Positions 63,477 through 64,000 of a stretch of 64,000 nt of DNA are shown in pieces (positions within the stretch are counted from its first letter, which is position 1; every line of letters starts with the position of its first letter). Location: assembly GCA_913060975.1 (NCBI GenBank), contig CAJXVC010000006.1, positions 62,001 through 126,000 on the forward strand, written 5' to 3'. A model generated the notes under the pieces. The model made no database searches, was not told the origin of the DNA, and saw only the letters and a program-made list of their open reading frames with translations. The DNA comes from an uncultured Gammaproteobacteria bacterium (GTDB lineage: Bacteria; Pseudomonadota; Gammaproteobacteria; Pseudomonadales; Pseudohongiellaceae). The position numbers and the translations under genes are program-made.

Positions 63477-64000
63477 TCAGATTTGCTCGATCAGATCCTC
63501 TCTGAATGTAACCCCCAGGCCGGGGCCCTGAGGCACTTTAATTGTGCCGTCGGCTTCCAGAACAGGAGGGTTCTCGAAAACCTGCCAGCCTTCGAAGATG
63601 TCTGCGTGCGGTGGTTCGTGGATGAACTCTGTTATCGGGCCGTTTGGCATGGACGCGATAAGGTGGATTCCGCAGATATTGACTAGTCGTCTCTCAAACG
63701 GCGCCGAGTGCGGCGAGACTTGTCTGTTGTAGGCCGCCGCGAGGGTTCCGACTTCACGGGACATCAGCGGACCTATATCGCCTATCTCTGGCATGAGGAC
63801 GTCGAAACAGCCTTGCTCAAGAAGCCACCTGAATTCATGGATGCCCCAGTTTGCCTCGGCGCCCGCCATCGGCATGGCAAGTAAGCGATTGAGTTCCGCC
63901 AGGCGCTCGAAGTCGTAGCGGGGCAGTGGCTCTTCGAGCCAATAGACGTTGAGCCGCTGGTACTCCATGGCCGTGTCGTAGGCACGCTTGAAGTTCCAGA
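63477..64000 (-). CDS. mandelate racemase/enolase-superfamily protein (C-terminal part, runs off the window)
   Basis: 174 residues of the C-terminal barrel are visible; the open frame continues beyond base 64000, so the start is missing. Conserved metal and acid/base residues: YWLEEPLPRYD (metal Glu), MAGAEANWG (metal Glu), MPEIGDIGP and QVSPHSAP (His). These fit the mandelate racemase/muconate lactonising enzyme group, which includes sugar-acid dehydratases. Specific substrate cannot be told without the N-terminal half. Confidence 0.85.
   Translation of the reverse strand, partial: WNFKRAYDTAMEYQRLNVYWLEEPLPRYDFERLAELNRLLAMPMAGAEANWGIHEFRWLLEQGCFDVLMPEIGDIGPLMSREVGTLAAAYNRQVSPHSAPFERRLVNICGIHLIASMPNGPITEFIHEPPHADIFEGWQVFENPPVLEADGTIKVPQGPGLGVTFREDLIEQI

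Overview
The window is chromosomal DNA from a gram-negative bacterium, most likely an environmental (probably marine or other aquatic) gammaproteobacterium. The evidence is BamD, type IV pilus genes, RluD-PgeF-ClpB in a row, IlvIH, SlyX, a YghU-type glutathione transferase, and outer-membrane and periplasmic enzymes. From about 6.6 to 25.2 kb the order minor pilins - PilY1 - PilE - FimT - ThiO - PilR - PilS - (NadE) - BamD - RluD - PgeF - ClpB closely matches, as I recall it, the Pseudomonas aeruginosa minor-pilin to clpB region. Here FimU and PilY2 are not seen and nadE sits between pilS and bamD. The lineage cannot be fixed further from the sequence alone. No rRNA, tRNA, CRISPR array, prophage or transposase gene was found.

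Layout. 0-6.4 kb holds a membrane fatty-acid desaturase, SlyX, a membrane-anchored cold-shock protein, and a probable envelope-sensing unit (glycine-zipper protein, PepSY protein, PhoP/PhoQ-like pair), then a TauE/SafE permease. 6.6-17.7 kb is a type IV pilus block: PilV-W-X-Y1-E pseudopilins and adhesin on the plus strand, FimT opposite, and the PilS/PilR regulators that classically control pilin transcription. 17.9-27.8 kb is housekeeping: NAD synthase, BamD, RluD, PgeF, ClpB with a heat-shock-type promoter, and the IlvIH acetolactate synthase behind a 400-base leader.

After the ilvH terminator the character changes to an accessory region (28-64 kb). Genes are mostly single or in pairs on alternating strands, and are separated by several families of palindromic repeats. 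Many products carry signal peptides: an erythromycin-esterase-like protein, an SGNH hydrolase, a cyclase-family hydrolase, an NHL beta-propeller, an unidentified conserved secreted protein, two beta-lactamase-fold hydrolases, a predicted methyltransferase, an HpcH/HpaI aldolase, a DUF5916 outer-membrane barrel, and a PQQ dehydrogenase with its cytochrome c. Intracellular oxidoreductases are interspersed: a MarR-regulated carotenoid oxygenase, a cytochrome P450 with an atypical I-helix, an FAD oxidoreductase, and a coenzyme F420-0:glutamate ligase. Together they suggest oxidative breakdown of hydrophobic or aromatic organic compounds, but no substrate can be read from the sequence.

The most notable non-coding signals are four copies of a roughly 105-base element with long terminal inverted repeats (47.2, 52.4, 59.8 and 63.4 kb), a 160-base tandem array at 27.9-28.4 kb whose palindromic core recurs alone at 31.6 kb, and short tandem repeats upstream of pilV and between thiO and pilR.
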